A stretch of DNA of 15,724 bases from Acidiferrobacterales bacterium (GCA_919902095.1 CAKKQL010000052.1:1-15724), one strand, 5' to 3'; positions 6,586 to 13,352 are shown, numbered from the stretch's first letter. Notes: generated by a model from the sequence alone, not told the origin. A program made the numbers and translations.

Positions 6586-7826
6586 TTTTCCCCTCCAATC
6601 TCGCGCCGCTCGACGACGGCGATGGCCTGAAGTTTCTTGAACTCCCGAAGCTCGGTCCGTGTATAAAGCAGCCGCGGCTCGGGTGCCTGACCGGCCTTGA
6701 CTGCCGCCTGCAGCACGCGCGCCATCTCGTAGAACTCCTCGGCCGGGATGTCGCGCCCGCCGAGGCCGCCGACAAAGCTCGCGAGCAGCGGCGCCCCGGG
6801 CTGGCCGTAGAGCGCGCTCGCAAGCTCGGTGTAGAGCACCCCGCCCTTGCCGAGCGACAGGTTCTGGTCAATGACCGCTACGCCTTGCTTGCCGAGCAGG
6901 AGTTTGCGCAATATTTCCAGCGGGTAGGGACGCATCAGGCGCGGGCGCACCAGACCGATTTTCCAACCCTCGGCGCGCAGCCGGTCCACGGCCGCCATCG
7001 CCTTGGTCGCGAACGCCCCGACCATGAAGTAGGCAAACTCGGCATCATCCATCTTGTAGGTCTCGACCGTCGGCCAGCTCCGGCCGAACGCGCTGGCAAA
7101 ATCGGCGGCAATCTCGTCGTAGGCCGGCAGCGCCTGCTGCATGGCGAGGTGCATCTCGTAGCGGAAATACGAGTACGGCGAGCCGCCGAGCACCGCCACC
7201 GCCTGGCTCACCGGGCGGCTGGCGCGAAACTCGATGTTTTCCGGATCGAACGGCGGCAGGAAGCGGCGCACGGCCGCGGCGTCGGGGATCGTCACCGGCT
7301 CGCGCGTGAACGAGAGGTAGAAGCCGTCGAGGTTGACGATCACCGGCAGGCGCACATTCTTATGCTCCGCCAGGCGATGCGCGATCAGCACCGCATCCAG
7401 TACCTCCTGGCAGGTGGCGCAGAAAATCACCGGCAAACCGGCATCGCGCGTGGCCATGATGTCGCTGTGGTCGGATTCGAGCGTGAGCGGCGCCCCGAGC
7501 CCGCGCGAGACGTTGACCAGCACCAGCGGCGCGCGCCAGCCGGCGACGTTGTACAGCATCTCCATGCCGTAGAGCAGTCCCTGCGACGAGGTTGCGGTGA
7601 ACACGCGCACGCCGGTGACCGACGCCGCGCCCGCGGCGGTGAGCATGGAGTGCTCGGATTCGAGCATGGTCAGGCGCGCGGCCATCTCGCCCTTGTCGAT
7701 CCAGCCCGAGAGCGTCTCGATGATTTCGGTCTGGGGCGTGATCGGAAACGCCGGGATATAGTCCACGTCCGCCAGCCGCGCGCCCCAGGCGGCGGCGCCG
7801 TTGCCGGTGAGAAGCTGGCGGCTCAT
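6582..7826 (-). CDS. 2-oxoacid:ferredoxin oxidoreductase, alpha subunit (PorA-like)
   Basis: A 414-residue alpha subunit. It starts MSRQLLTGNGAAAWGARLA, with the substrate/TPP-interacting motif PITPQTEIIE (28-37), ESEHS (57-61) and TATSSQGL (78-85), all conserved in PorA and VorA proteins. A longer in-frame reading is possible up to 7913, but the ATG at 7824-7826 is chosen because it overlaps the upstream stop as ATGA and because the family begins here. Downstream it overlaps the beta subunit gene by four bases. The C-terminal part (after about residue 270) has the Por domain II pattern, VGAFATKAMAAVDRLRAEGWKIG. The complex is cytoplasmic. The subunits are encoded in the order gamma-delta, alpha, beta. 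Confidence 0.93.
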   Translation of the reverse strand: MSRQLLTGNGAAAWGARLADVDYIPAFPITPQTEIIETLSGWIDKGEMAARLTMLESEHSMLTAAGAASVTGVRVFTATSSQGLLYGMEMLYNVAGWRAPLVLVNVSRGLGAPLTLESDHSDIMATRDAGLPVIFCATCQEVLDAVLIAHRLAEHKNVRLPVIVNLDGFYLSFTREPVTIPDAAAVRRFLPPFDPENIEFRASRPVSQAVAVLGGSPYSYFRYEMHLAMQQALPAYDEIAADFASAFGRSWPTVETYKMDDAEFAYFMVGAFATKAMAAVDRLRAEGWKIGLVRPRLMRPYPLEILRKLLLGKQGVAVIDQNLSLGKGGVLYTELASALYGQPGAPLLASFVGGLGGRDIPAEEFYEMARVLQAAVKAGQAPEPRLLYTRTELREFKKLQAIAVVERREIGGEK

Positions 7827-8755
7827 ATTTTCACCTTTTCCGCTTCCTGCGCCTGATGCTCGGGAATGGCGTGAATGGCGTGCGGCGGGCACACGGCCAC
7901 ACACACGAGGCAACCCTTGCAGTGGTCATAGTCGATCTCGGGCGCGCCGTCGGCGCGCACGCGGATGGCGCTGTCCGGGCAGAGCGTCGAGCATACCCAG
8001 GCGCAGCGGTGACACAGGCTGTAATCAACGACCGGGCGCATGGTACGCCACAGGCCGGTCGGCGTGAGCACGCTGGTCGCGGCCGCGTGGATGTCCGGCG
8101 CCGCGGTGCGCGCGTCCTCGAACGGCAGTTCCACCCAGTCGGGGCGCGGCGTTTCGTGCGCCGGCGTCTCGGGCGATTCGCTGACGAGGCCAGCGGGCGC
8201 CTGCATCGCTTCGTAGGCCGTGAGCGCGTGTTCGAGGTTCTTGGCCACGACCTCCGCGCCGAGCGGCGCGAGCTCGTCGCGCAGCGCGCCTTCAAGCGCC
8301 GCGCGCGACACCGCATCCGTGAGCCGCGCAGCGGCACCGGCGCAGGTGGCGCTGACAAACGGCAGTTCCGCACGGTCGGTAACCTCGGCCGCGACCGGCA
8401 GCACCACGATGGGACCAGCGTAATTGAGCCGCTGTTTCCATTCCGACGCCAGATGCACGCTGTTGATAAGGAGTACCGTACGCGCGCTCACGCCCTGTAA
8501 CACGCCCGCCGCCGGAATCGGCACCAGCGTGTCGTCGGCGACGATGACGAGATCGGGATTGTTGATGTTGCCGCGCTCGCGGATGGGTTCACGCGCCGCG
8601 CGCACGTAGGCGAAGATCGGCGCGCCGCGACGCTCGGCGCCGTAGCGCGGCGCATCCTGCACCTCGAAGCCCTCGCGGAAGAAGGCGGCGCTGAGAATAT
8701 GGCTGGCGGTCTTGATGCCCTGCCCGCCGCGGCCGTGAAAGCGGATGCGATACAT
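7823..8755 (-). CDS. 2-oxoacid:ferredoxin oxidoreductase, fused gamma and delta (ferredoxin) subunits
   Basis: A 310-residue fusion. Residues 1-185 are a PorG-type gamma domain (RFHGRGGQGIKTAS near the start, DAPRYGAERRGAP at 34-46). Residues about 235-292 are a PorD-type ferredoxin domain with two [4Fe-4S] motifs: C248-x2-C251-x3-C255-x3-C259-P and C279-x2-C282-x2-C285-x3-C289-P. The first motif has one extra residue between the second and third cysteines compared with the usual ferredoxin spacing. The linker (about 190-235) is low-complexity and proline-rich. The ferredoxin domain would pass electrons from the beta-subunit cluster to external ferredoxin. The gene starts 6 bases after the dehydrogenase stop with an AGAGAG ribosome-binding site, and its stop overlaps the alpha start. 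Confidence 0.92.
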   Translation of the reverse strand: MYRIRFHGRGGQGIKTASHILSAAFFREGFEVQDAPRYGAERRGAPIFAYVRAAREPIRERGNINNPDLVIVADDTLVPIPAAGVLQGVSARTVLLINSVHLASEWKQRLNYAGPIVVLPVAAEVTDRAELPFVSATCAGAAARLTDAVSRAALEGALRDELAPLGAEVVAKNLEHALTAYEAMQAPAGLVSESPETPAHETPRPDWVELPFEDARTAAPDIHAAATSVLTPTGLWRTMRPVVDYSLCHRCAWVCSTLCPDSAIRVRADGAPEIDYDHCKGCLVCVAVCPPHAIHAIPEHQAQEAEKVKI

Positions 8756-8761
8756 GGCTCT

Positions 8762-9874
8762 CTATAAGATAGACCAGCGACGCCAGCCCATGGCCTTGCG
8801 CACGCGCGCACCGGCAAGGGCCAGCGCTGCCTCGCGCGGCGGGATCTTCCGCTTCGTCGCGTCGTCCAGCACCTGCTTGGTGTTGGCACGCAGCTTTTCC
8901 TCGATCACGACGAACGCCTGCGCCTGCGAGGCGCCGCGATATTCCATGGCGGCGCAGATGACGCCGCCGGCGTTGGCGATGAAGTCCGGCACCACCAGCA
9001 CGCCCTTCTGGTGCAGGATTTTTTCGGCGCCGGCGGTGAACGGGATGTTGGCGCCCTGCACCACGAGCTTCGTTTTGAGCCGGTTCACGTTGTCCTCGCG
9101 CACCACGTCCGGCCGCGCCGCCGGAATCCAGATGTCGCACTCGATATCGAGAATCGCATCGCGGTCGAGCTTGCGCGCGCCGGGATAGTCGCACACCGGT
9201 TTGCCGGCATCCTTGAGCGGGATGAGCGTACCCAGGTCGAGACCGTTCGGGTCGTGAATCGTGCCGCAGGAGTCCGACGCCGCGACCAGCACCGCGCCGA
9301 GGTTTCCAAGAAAGCGCGCGGTGTGCTTGCCGACGGCACCGAAACCCTGAATGGCGACGCGCGCGCCCTTGATCGGGAGATTGATGTAATGCACCGCCAC
9401 GTCGGTGACGTGGCTCACGCCCCAGCCGGTGGCACCGATCTCGTCCAGCGGGATGCCGCCGACCTCACGCGGCAGCCCCACGGCGCAGCCGATCTCGTCC
9501 TTGATCCAGGCCATGCAGGCTTCGTCCGTGCCCATGTCCGGGCCGAAGATGTAGTCGGTTTCGTTCCGGAGCGCGTGCGCGAAGGCGCGGATGAGTGTTT
9601 CCTTTTTATCGCGCGCCATCTTGGGGTCGGCGAAGATCACCGACTTGCCGCCACCGTGCGCCAGACCCGCGGCGGCGTTCTTGAGCGTCATCGCGCGCGC
9701 CAGGCGTGCGCATTCTTCGAGGCTTACATCCGGGGCAATGCGCAGGCCGCCGATGGAAGGACCGGCGGCGACGTTGTCCACCACGAGGATACCCTTGAGC
9801 CCGACGGAGGGCTCATAGACGTGAATGACCTTCGCCGGTCCGAGGTCGTCCGCCAAGCCGAAGCCGTCCTGCAT
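8762..9874 (-). CDS. Glu/Leu/Phe/Val dehydrogenase family amino-acid dehydrogenase
   Basis: A 370-residue NAD(P)-dependent oxidative deaminase that would convert an L-amino acid to its 2-oxoacid and ammonia. The substrate domain has K65 (LKNAAAGL), catalytic K77 (HGGGKSVI) and D113 (GPDMGTDE). The Rossmann motif is GFGAVG (177-182), and IANAGGVI (C-terminal third) is another family signature. Length is nearer to leucine/phenylalanine dehydrogenases (about 360) than to glutamate dehydrogenase (about 420), which favours a branched or aromatic substrate, but this is not proof. AAAGGA precedes the ATG. It is the first gene of the operon leading into the oxidoreductase subunits; an FNR-like box lies about 57-70 bases upstream of the start codon. 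It may feed its product straight to the oxidoreductase. Confidence 0.9.
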   Translation of the reverse strand: MQDGFGLADDLGPAKVIHVYEPSVGLKGILVVDNVAAGPSIGGLRIAPDVSLEECARLARAMTLKNAAAGLAHGGGKSVIFADPKMARDKKETLIRAFAHALRNETDYIFGPDMGTDEACMAWIKDEIGCAVGLPREVGGIPLDEIGATGWGVSHVTDVAVHYINLPIKGARVAIQGFGAVGKHTARFLGNLGAVLVAASDSCGTIHDPNGLDLGTLIPLKDAGKPVCDYPGARKLDRDAILDIECDIWIPAARPDVVREDNVNRLKTKLVVQGANIPFTAGAEKILHQKGVLVVPDFIANAGGVICAAMEYRGASQAQAFVVIEEKLRANTKQVLDDATKRKIPPREAALALAGARVRKAMGWRRWSIL

Positions 9875-9930
9875 GCGCGTTCCTTTCAGTCGGTAGTTAC
9901 CTAACCTTACCTTTCGACAGTAGCCGCACT

Positions 9931-9944
9931 TTGATTCAGGTCAA
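9931..9944 (-). promoter_or_regulatory. FNR/ANR-like box upstream of the amino-acid dehydrogenase operon
   Basis: TTGACCTGAATCAA on the minus strand matches the FNR consensus TTGAT-N4-ATCAA with one mismatch (C for T in the first half). It overlaps the last codons and stop of the Nudix gene. The same TTGACC could serve as a -35 with TACTGT (9917-9922) as -10 at 16-bp spacing. Alternatively TAAGGT (9904-9909) as -10 would place the box near -41, the class II activator position. Oxygen control suits an oxygen-sensitive iron-sulfur oxidoreductase. Confidence 0.5.
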
Positions 9945-10466
9945 GATTTCCGGCTCCGTTACGAATGCCTGCGCGCGGAACAGCCCGATGATGGTCTTGG
10001 CGTCGAGAATCTCTCCGCTGCGCGCCCGCGCCAGCGCTTCGCTGAACGGCAGCCAGTGGACTTCGATCAGCTCGTGCTCCTCGTGATTGCCGGCAACGGA
10101 CGTCAGCCCGCGCGCGAGGAACAGGTGAATCACCTCGGTGAAGATGCCGGGCGAACTTAAGACCGCGCCGAGCGGCGCCCAGTCAGCGGCACGCAGACCG
10201 GCCTCCTCCTCCAGCTCGCGCTGCGCCGTCAGCAGCGGCGCCTCGTTCGGTTCCAGCTTCCCTGCCGGCAGCTCCCATATCCACTCGCCCGCCACCGGCC
10301 GGTACTGGCGCAGCAGGCACACGCGCTCGTCGTCATCCAGCGCCACCGCCGCCGCCCCACCGGGATGGTGCACCACCTCAAACTCGGCGCTTTTGCCGTG
10401 GGGAAACTGCATCTGCCCCACCTCGACGCGGATAATCCGGCCCTGAAAAACGGTTTTGGAGGACAT
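9936..10466 (-). CDS. Nudix hydrolase, ADP-ribose pyrophosphatase-like
   Basis: A 176-residue protein with a complete Nudix box at 69-91: G69, E75, then RELEEEAGL, matching G-x5-E-x7-R-E-U-x-E-E-x-G-U. The glutamates bind Mg2+ for hydrolysis of a nucleoside diphosphate linked to another moiety. The RQYRPVAGEWIWELPAGKLE block upstream of the box is typical of the ADP-sugar pyrophosphatase (NudF-like) group, so ADP-ribose is the likely substrate. AAGGAA precedes the ATG at 10464-10466. The gene stands alone between the MerR gene, which ends upstream with a weak terminator, and the amino-acid dehydrogenase operon, which starts 61 bases after its stop. Read-through into that operon is possible. 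Confidence 0.93.
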   Translation of the reverse strand: MSSKTVFQGRIIRVEVGQMQFPHGKSAEFEVVHHPGGAAAVALDDDERVCLLRQYRPVAGEWIWELPAGKLEPNEAPLLTAQRELEEEAGLRAADWAPLGAVLSSPGIFTEVIHLFLARGLTSVAGNHEEHELIEVHWLPFSEALARARSGEILDAKTIIGLFRAQAFVTEPEILT

Positions 10467-10536
10467 GGAGGGTTCCTTGGGAACTGGCTCGGAACATCGT
10501 ACGGAAACCGTGTTACACGCGCCAGCGCAACACTGG

Positions 10537-10559
10537 GAAAACGCCCGACAACATGGGCG
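10537..10559 (-). terminator. Probable weak terminator after the MerR gene
   Basis: On the minus strand CGCCC, an 8-base loop and GGGCG form a short 5-bp stem followed by TTTT, starting 2 bases after the MerR stop codon. The stem is short, so termination may be partial. It separates the metal/thiol operon from the Nudix gene. Confidence 0.4.
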
Positions 10560-10561
10560 GC

Positions 10562-10984
10562 TCAGCGCCGGTCCATTTCCTTCAGGATGCCGCAGCCCTC
10601 GCGCGAGCCGTTGCAGAGGTTGAGCAACAACCGCAACTCGTCGCGCAGGGTTTTCATCTCGCCCAGGTGCGCCTCGGTTTCGGCGAGCTTCCTCGCGGTC
10701 AGCTCGCGCACGGCTTTACGCGCACTCTGCGGCGCGTCGCGCATCTTGATCAACGTCCCGATCTCGGCGAGGGTGAAGTCCATCTTCTGCGCCCGCTGGA
10801 TGAAGCGTATGCGCGACAGGTCTTTGTCGTTGTACTGGCGCATGCCGCCACCGTTGCGCCCGACACGGGGCAAAAGTCCGATTTTCTCGTAGTAACGCAG
10901 GGTGTCGGCGGACAGACCGAGTTGGTGCGTAACCTCGCCGATGCGGTAACTTTTCTGATTCGATTGGGACATTGACCGGTTCAT
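10562..10984 (-). CDS. MerR-family metal-responsive transcriptional regulator
   Basis: A 140-residue activator with an N-terminal winged helix-turn-helix (YRIGEVTHQLGLSADTLRYYEKIGLL, about 13-38), a long dimerisation helix (about 85-122) and a C-terminal metal-binding loop with C124 and C131 (CNGSREGC). The Cys pair is characteristic of the ZntR, CueR and MerR group. The region where MerR and ZntR carry a further cysteine reads DAPQSARK and has none, as in CueR-like (monovalent-ion) sensors. The metal is therefore uncertain. It is the last gene of the thioredoxin-CcdA operon, 6 bases after the second membrane gene, and probably controls the two divergent 19-bp-spacer promoters at 12596-12675. 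ATG at 10982 or 10970 could be the start. Confidence 0.9.
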   Translation of the reverse strand: MNRSMSQSNQKSYRIGEVTHQLGLSADTLRYYEKIGLLPRVGRNGGGMRQYNDKDLSRIRFIQRAQKMDFTLAEIGTLIKMRDAPQSARKAVRELTARKLAETEAHLGEMKTLRDELRLLLNLCNGSREGCGILKEMDRR

Positions 10985-10990
10985 ATCCGC

Positions 10991-11674
10991 TCACATCGGC
11001 ATTTCGTAGTACTGCTCGATAAGATACACCCCGGCGACGATCAGGGTAACCCCACCCGCGGTTTCAAAAACCTTTTGCCAGCGCGTGAGCTTCCTGAGCG
11101 ATTCAAGCCAACCCACTGCCCAAGCGCCGAGCAGGATCGGCACCGCGCGGCCGAGGGCGAAGGCGAGCAGCAACGCAAAGCCGAAGGGGACCGAGCCGAT
11201 ACCGGCTGCGGCCGTGAGCAACACGAGCAGCGCCGGGGTGCAGAACGGGCACACGGCGATCGAAAATGGGATGCCTAGCAGGAACGCACCACCGACGCCC
11301 GCGACGCGCCGCCCGCGCATCGAGAACCATGGCAACCTGAGCTTTAACCATCCGGGCCACAGGAGCCCGAGCACGATGAGGAACGGGCCGAGAACGAGGC
11401 CCCATCTTCGCCCTATGACGCTGCCCACCCACTCGCCACCGAGCGCCGCGGCCACGCCGAGCACGACATGGGTAACGATCAGACCGGCGACGAACGCGCC
11501 CGCCAGCACTGCCGCGCGCGTCGGCGCATGCGTCTTGGTGACGTACGCGAGCGTGACCGGGATAGCAGCGAACGCAACCGGGTTGAAGCTGAAAATGAAC
11601 CCGGCGATGAAGCCGACGATCAGGCCCGCCATACTCGCCGAGGCGAGCGCTAGACGAAGGGATTCGATATCCAT
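10991..11674 (-). CDS. CcdA/DsbD-like membrane protein lacking the first cysteine
   Basis: A 227-residue, very hydrophobic protein with about six membrane segments, the layout of CcdA and the DsbD transmembrane domain, which carry electrons across the membrane using one cysteine in TM1 and one in TM4. The TM1 motif here reads FSFNPVAFAAIP: valine 33 stands where CcdA has the cysteine of its S-P-C motif. The TM4 region instead has two, C142-P-F-C145-T-P. It therefore cannot use the classical pair and may work as a CPFC redox site or bind metal, much as MerT-type transporters use paired cysteines in a membrane helix. The gene starts 9 bases after the first CcdA-like gene and is followed by merR-type gene 6 bases on. 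The specific role is unknown. Confidence 0.8.
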   Translation of the reverse strand: MDIESLRLALASASMAGLIVGFIAGFIFSFNPVAFAAIPVTLAYVTKTHAPTRAAVLAGAFVAGLIVTHVVLGVAAALGGEWVGSVIGRRWGLVLGPFLIVLGLLWPGWLKLRLPWFSMRGRRVAGVGGAFLLGIPFSIAVCPFCTPALLVLLTAAAGIGSVPFGFALLLAFALGRAVPILLGAWAVGWLESLRKLTRWQKVFETAGGVTLIVAGVYLIEQYYEMPM

Positions 11675-11683
11675 GACGATGCG

Positions 11684-12295
11684 CTAAAGCAGGAGATAAA
11701 CGGCCGCGGCGTAGAGTAACCCCGCCGTAAGATACGAGGTCACCAACGCGGAGGCCTTGAGAAAGTGCTGCCCGCCCACCGACAGGCCGGTCACGGCGAC
11801 GACCACCGTGGGCAGCGTAAACAGGTTCGCGAACAACAGCCCGCCGGCAAGCGCGAGCGCATAGCTGTCGAGGGTGATTGCCATACCGAGCACGATGACG
11901 AACAGCGGCAGCGTACAGGCCGGCAGCGTCAGCCCCAGTCGCACCGCTGCTGGCAGGCGCAAACCGCCCGGCACCAGTCGGTGGAATTCCAGATGCGGCA
12001 CCGGCACGTAGGCAAAGCGCGACACGATATAGACGCTCGCCATGACCGCGAGGATGACGCTCGGAAGCACCTCACCCCACTTAACCGGCGGGATCAGCAA
12101 CACCGCTACCGCCAGCAACCCGGTGACCAGCAGGTTGCGCGTGACCCACAGCACGAACAGCTCGCGGCAACACGCCGGCCATGGACGCGCGTGGGCGCGC
12201 GCCGAGAACAGCGTATGTGTGGCGATGGTGCAGGGCTCGAAGAACGACAACAGGCCGAGCACCGAGGCCGTGGCGATCAGCACCGCCGCGGTCAT
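11684..12295 (-). CDS. CcdA/DsbD-like membrane thiol carrier with both cysteines
   Basis: A 203-residue membrane protein with about six predicted segments. The first segment contains SFFEPCTIATH (C22), matching the CcdA S-P-C motif, and the fourth contains LTLPACTLPLF (C127), so the redox pair of the CcdA/DsbD family is in place. C42 and C43 add a further pair in the loop after TM1. Family role: it takes electrons from cytoplasmic thioredoxin and hands them to periplasmic thiol proteins. Here it begins one base after the stop of a small thioredoxin gene and sits opposite an exported DsbG-like gene, giving a donor and an acceptor side by side. It is shorter than full DsbD because the periplasmic alpha and gamma domains are missing. 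Confidence 0.82.
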   Translation of the reverse strand: MTAAVLIATASVLGLLSFFEPCTIATHTLFSARAHARPWPACCRELFVLWVTRNLLVTGLLAVAVLLIPPVKWGEVLPSVILAVMASVYIVSRFAYVPVPHLEFHRLVPGGLRLPAAVRLGLTLPACTLPLFVIVLGMAITLDSYALALAGGLLFANLFTLPTVVVAVTGLSVGGQHFLKASALVTSYLTAGLLYAAAVYLLL

Positions 12296-12296
12296 G

Positions 12297-12563
12297 TCAT
12301 GCCTCTTCCCGGAGCATCCGCGCTAGAGTCTGACGCAGCTTCTTTTCCGACGGCAGCGAGGTGAACAACAGCTCGCCGTTCACGATAATGGCCGGCGTCG
12401 AAAGCACACCGAGCTTGACGGCGTAGTCCATCTCGTCCAGTACGCTCACTTCGCGCCATTCGATGCGGTCGCCACCGACCTCCTTGGCAACCTTCTTGAG
12501 GACGTCCTTGGCGTGCCCGCACTTGGCACAGCCAGGCGAGGAGAATACCTCTATCTTCAACAT
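12297..12563 (-). CDS. Small thioredoxin/glutaredoxin-like protein, CAKC active site
   Basis: An 88-residue cytoplasmic thioredoxin-fold protein: MLKIEVFSSPGCAKCGHAKD with active-site C12-A-K-C15 and the cis-proline in STPAIIV (T56-P57). No signal peptide. It resembles the short archaeal/bacterial thioredoxin-glutaredoxin hybrids. Start at ATG 12561-12563 is chosen because GGAGG lies 7 bases upstream; an ATG 18 bases earlier (12581) would put this ribosome-binding site inside the gene. It is the first gene of the operon and stands 1 base before the CcdA-like gene, suggesting it is that protein's electron donor. It could alternatively shuttle a soft metal ion on its Cys pair. Confidence 0.9.
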   Translation of the reverse strand: MLKIEVFSSPGCAKCGHAKDVLKKVAKEVGGDRIEWREVSVLDEMDYAVKLGVLSTPAIIVNGELLFTSLPSEKKLRQTLARMLREEA

Positions 12564-12595
12564 CGCTTCCCTCCGAGGCATCGTTACTTGGATAA

Positions 12596-12626
12596 AGCCT
12601 AGTCCCTAGAGCTCACTCCAGGTCAA
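12596..12626 (-). promoter_or_regulatory. MerR-type promoter of the thioredoxin-CcdA-MerR operon
   Basis: On the minus strand the -35 is TTGACC (12621-12626), the spacer is 19 bases (12602-12620) and the -10 is TAGGCT (12596-12601). The overlong spacer is the mark of MerR-family activation. Within it is a dyad with arms CCTGGAG and CTCTAGG around a 4-base centre (one mismatch), matching the neighbouring operator. Start would be near 12590. Confidence 0.8.
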
Positions 12627-12644
12627 GGGGCAACGCGGCGGGGC

Positions 12645-12675
12645 TTGACCTGGAGGCCGCTCCAGGTCCTACCAT
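12645..12675 (+). promoter_or_regulatory. MerR-type promoter of the DsbG-like gene
   Basis: TTGACC (-35, 12645-12650), a 19-base spacer and TACCAT (-10, 12670-12675). A perfect dyad with 9-bp arms GACCTGGAG (12647-12655) and CTCCAGGTC (12660-12668) around a 4-base centre fills the spacer. The CTGGAG-N4-CTCCAG core equals the ZntR operator of E. coli zntA as I remember it. It stands back to back with the thioredoxin operon promoter, with 18 bases between the two -35 elements. Confidence 0.85.
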
Positions 12676-12715
12676 GCGTACCGTGACTCAAATAAATAAC
12701 GAAGGACACCCCACC

Positions 12716-13273
12716 ATGGCGTTGAGGCACATATTGGCGCGAACGTTCACCCTCGTTCTCACGCTTCTTCTGTTCGCCGGGACGGCGGCAGCCGCTCCCG
12801 CCGAGGAGGTGCTGGCCGATCTCCCGAAGACAACCTGGATCGCCGAGGGCCAGGGCAAGCATATTGTTTACATCTTCATCGACGCGAACTGCCCGTCCTG
12901 CGCGCTGCTCTACCGCAACCTGCGCACGCTCATCGAGCCGCTCGATTTGCAGATTCGCTGGGTGCCTGTCGCGGTGGTCAACGCGACCAGCCTCGGCAAG
13001 GCCGCGGCGATCCTGCAAGCGCCGTACCCGCTCGCGGCCCTGCGCCACAACGAAGAGAAGTACCACGGCGAAACCTACAGTGGCGGCATCGAAGAGGACA
13101 TCCCCACAACCGAGACGGAGCAGAAACTGCGCGCCAACGAGCGCCTCTTCAACCGGCTCGATATCCCGGTCGTCCCCACCATGTTGTTCGAGGACCGGAA
13201 CTGGCGCACGGTGATTATCCAGGGCGCGCTGTCGCCGGTCGCACTGCGCAAGGTCTTTGCCCACCTGCCCTGA
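12716..13273 (+). CDS. Exported DsbC/DsbG-like thiol:disulfide protein, CPSC
   Basis: A 185-residue protein with an N-terminal signal peptide (about 1-27, MALRHILARTFTLVL and then a hydrophobic core ending AGTAAAA-PAEE) and a thioredoxin fold. The active site is C59-P-S-C62 (FIDANCPSC) and the cis-proline is in VVPTMLF (P154). The insert between them is helical, as in DsbG/DsbC. The classical N-terminal dimerisation domain of DsbC/G is missing, so it is a short, probably monomeric, form. GAAGGA precedes the ATG at 12716; an in-frame ATG at 12674 lies inside the -10 element and is not the start. It is driven by the MerR-type promoter and divergent from the thioredoxin-CcdA operon, whose membrane carrier could reduce it. 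Confidence 0.85.
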   Translation: MALRHILARTFTLVLTLLLFAGTAAAAPAEEVLADLPKTTWIAEGQGKHIVYIFIDANCPSCALLYRNLRTLIEPLDLQIRWVPVAVVNATSLGKAAAILQAPYPLAALRHNEEKYHGETYSGGIEEDIPTTETEQKLRANERLFNRLDIPVVPTMLFEDRNWRTVIIQGALSPVALRKVFAHLP

Positions 13274-13290
13274 ATGGGCATTTCCACTTC

Positions 13291-13322
13291 TTGACTCCGT
13301 ACCATAGTACGGACCCTATGCT
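13291..13322 (+). promoter_or_regulatory. Mercury-type mer operator/promoter
   Basis: TTGACT (-35, 13291-13296), a 20-base spacer and TATGCT (-10, 13317-13322). The dyad TCCGTAC (13296-13302), CATA, GTACGGA (13307-13313) has the same arms as the Tn21/Tn501 mer operator. It differs from the CTGGAG-type operators 650 bases upstream. The next gene starts at 13353. Confidence 0.85.
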
Positions 13323-13352
13323 TCAGGCGTCAGAAAACCTCCTGAGCCACTC

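Noticed and set aside
7827..7913. 29-residue N-terminal extension of the alpha subunit
   Set aside because: It lies within the gamma-delta coding region, reads as arginine-rich shadow sequence, and the family starts at the ATG in the ATGA overlap.
12674..12715. Upstream ATG as start of the DsbG-like gene
   Set aside because: It overlaps the -10 element and would add 14 non-hydrophobic residues in front of the signal peptide; ATG 12716 has a ribosome-binding site.
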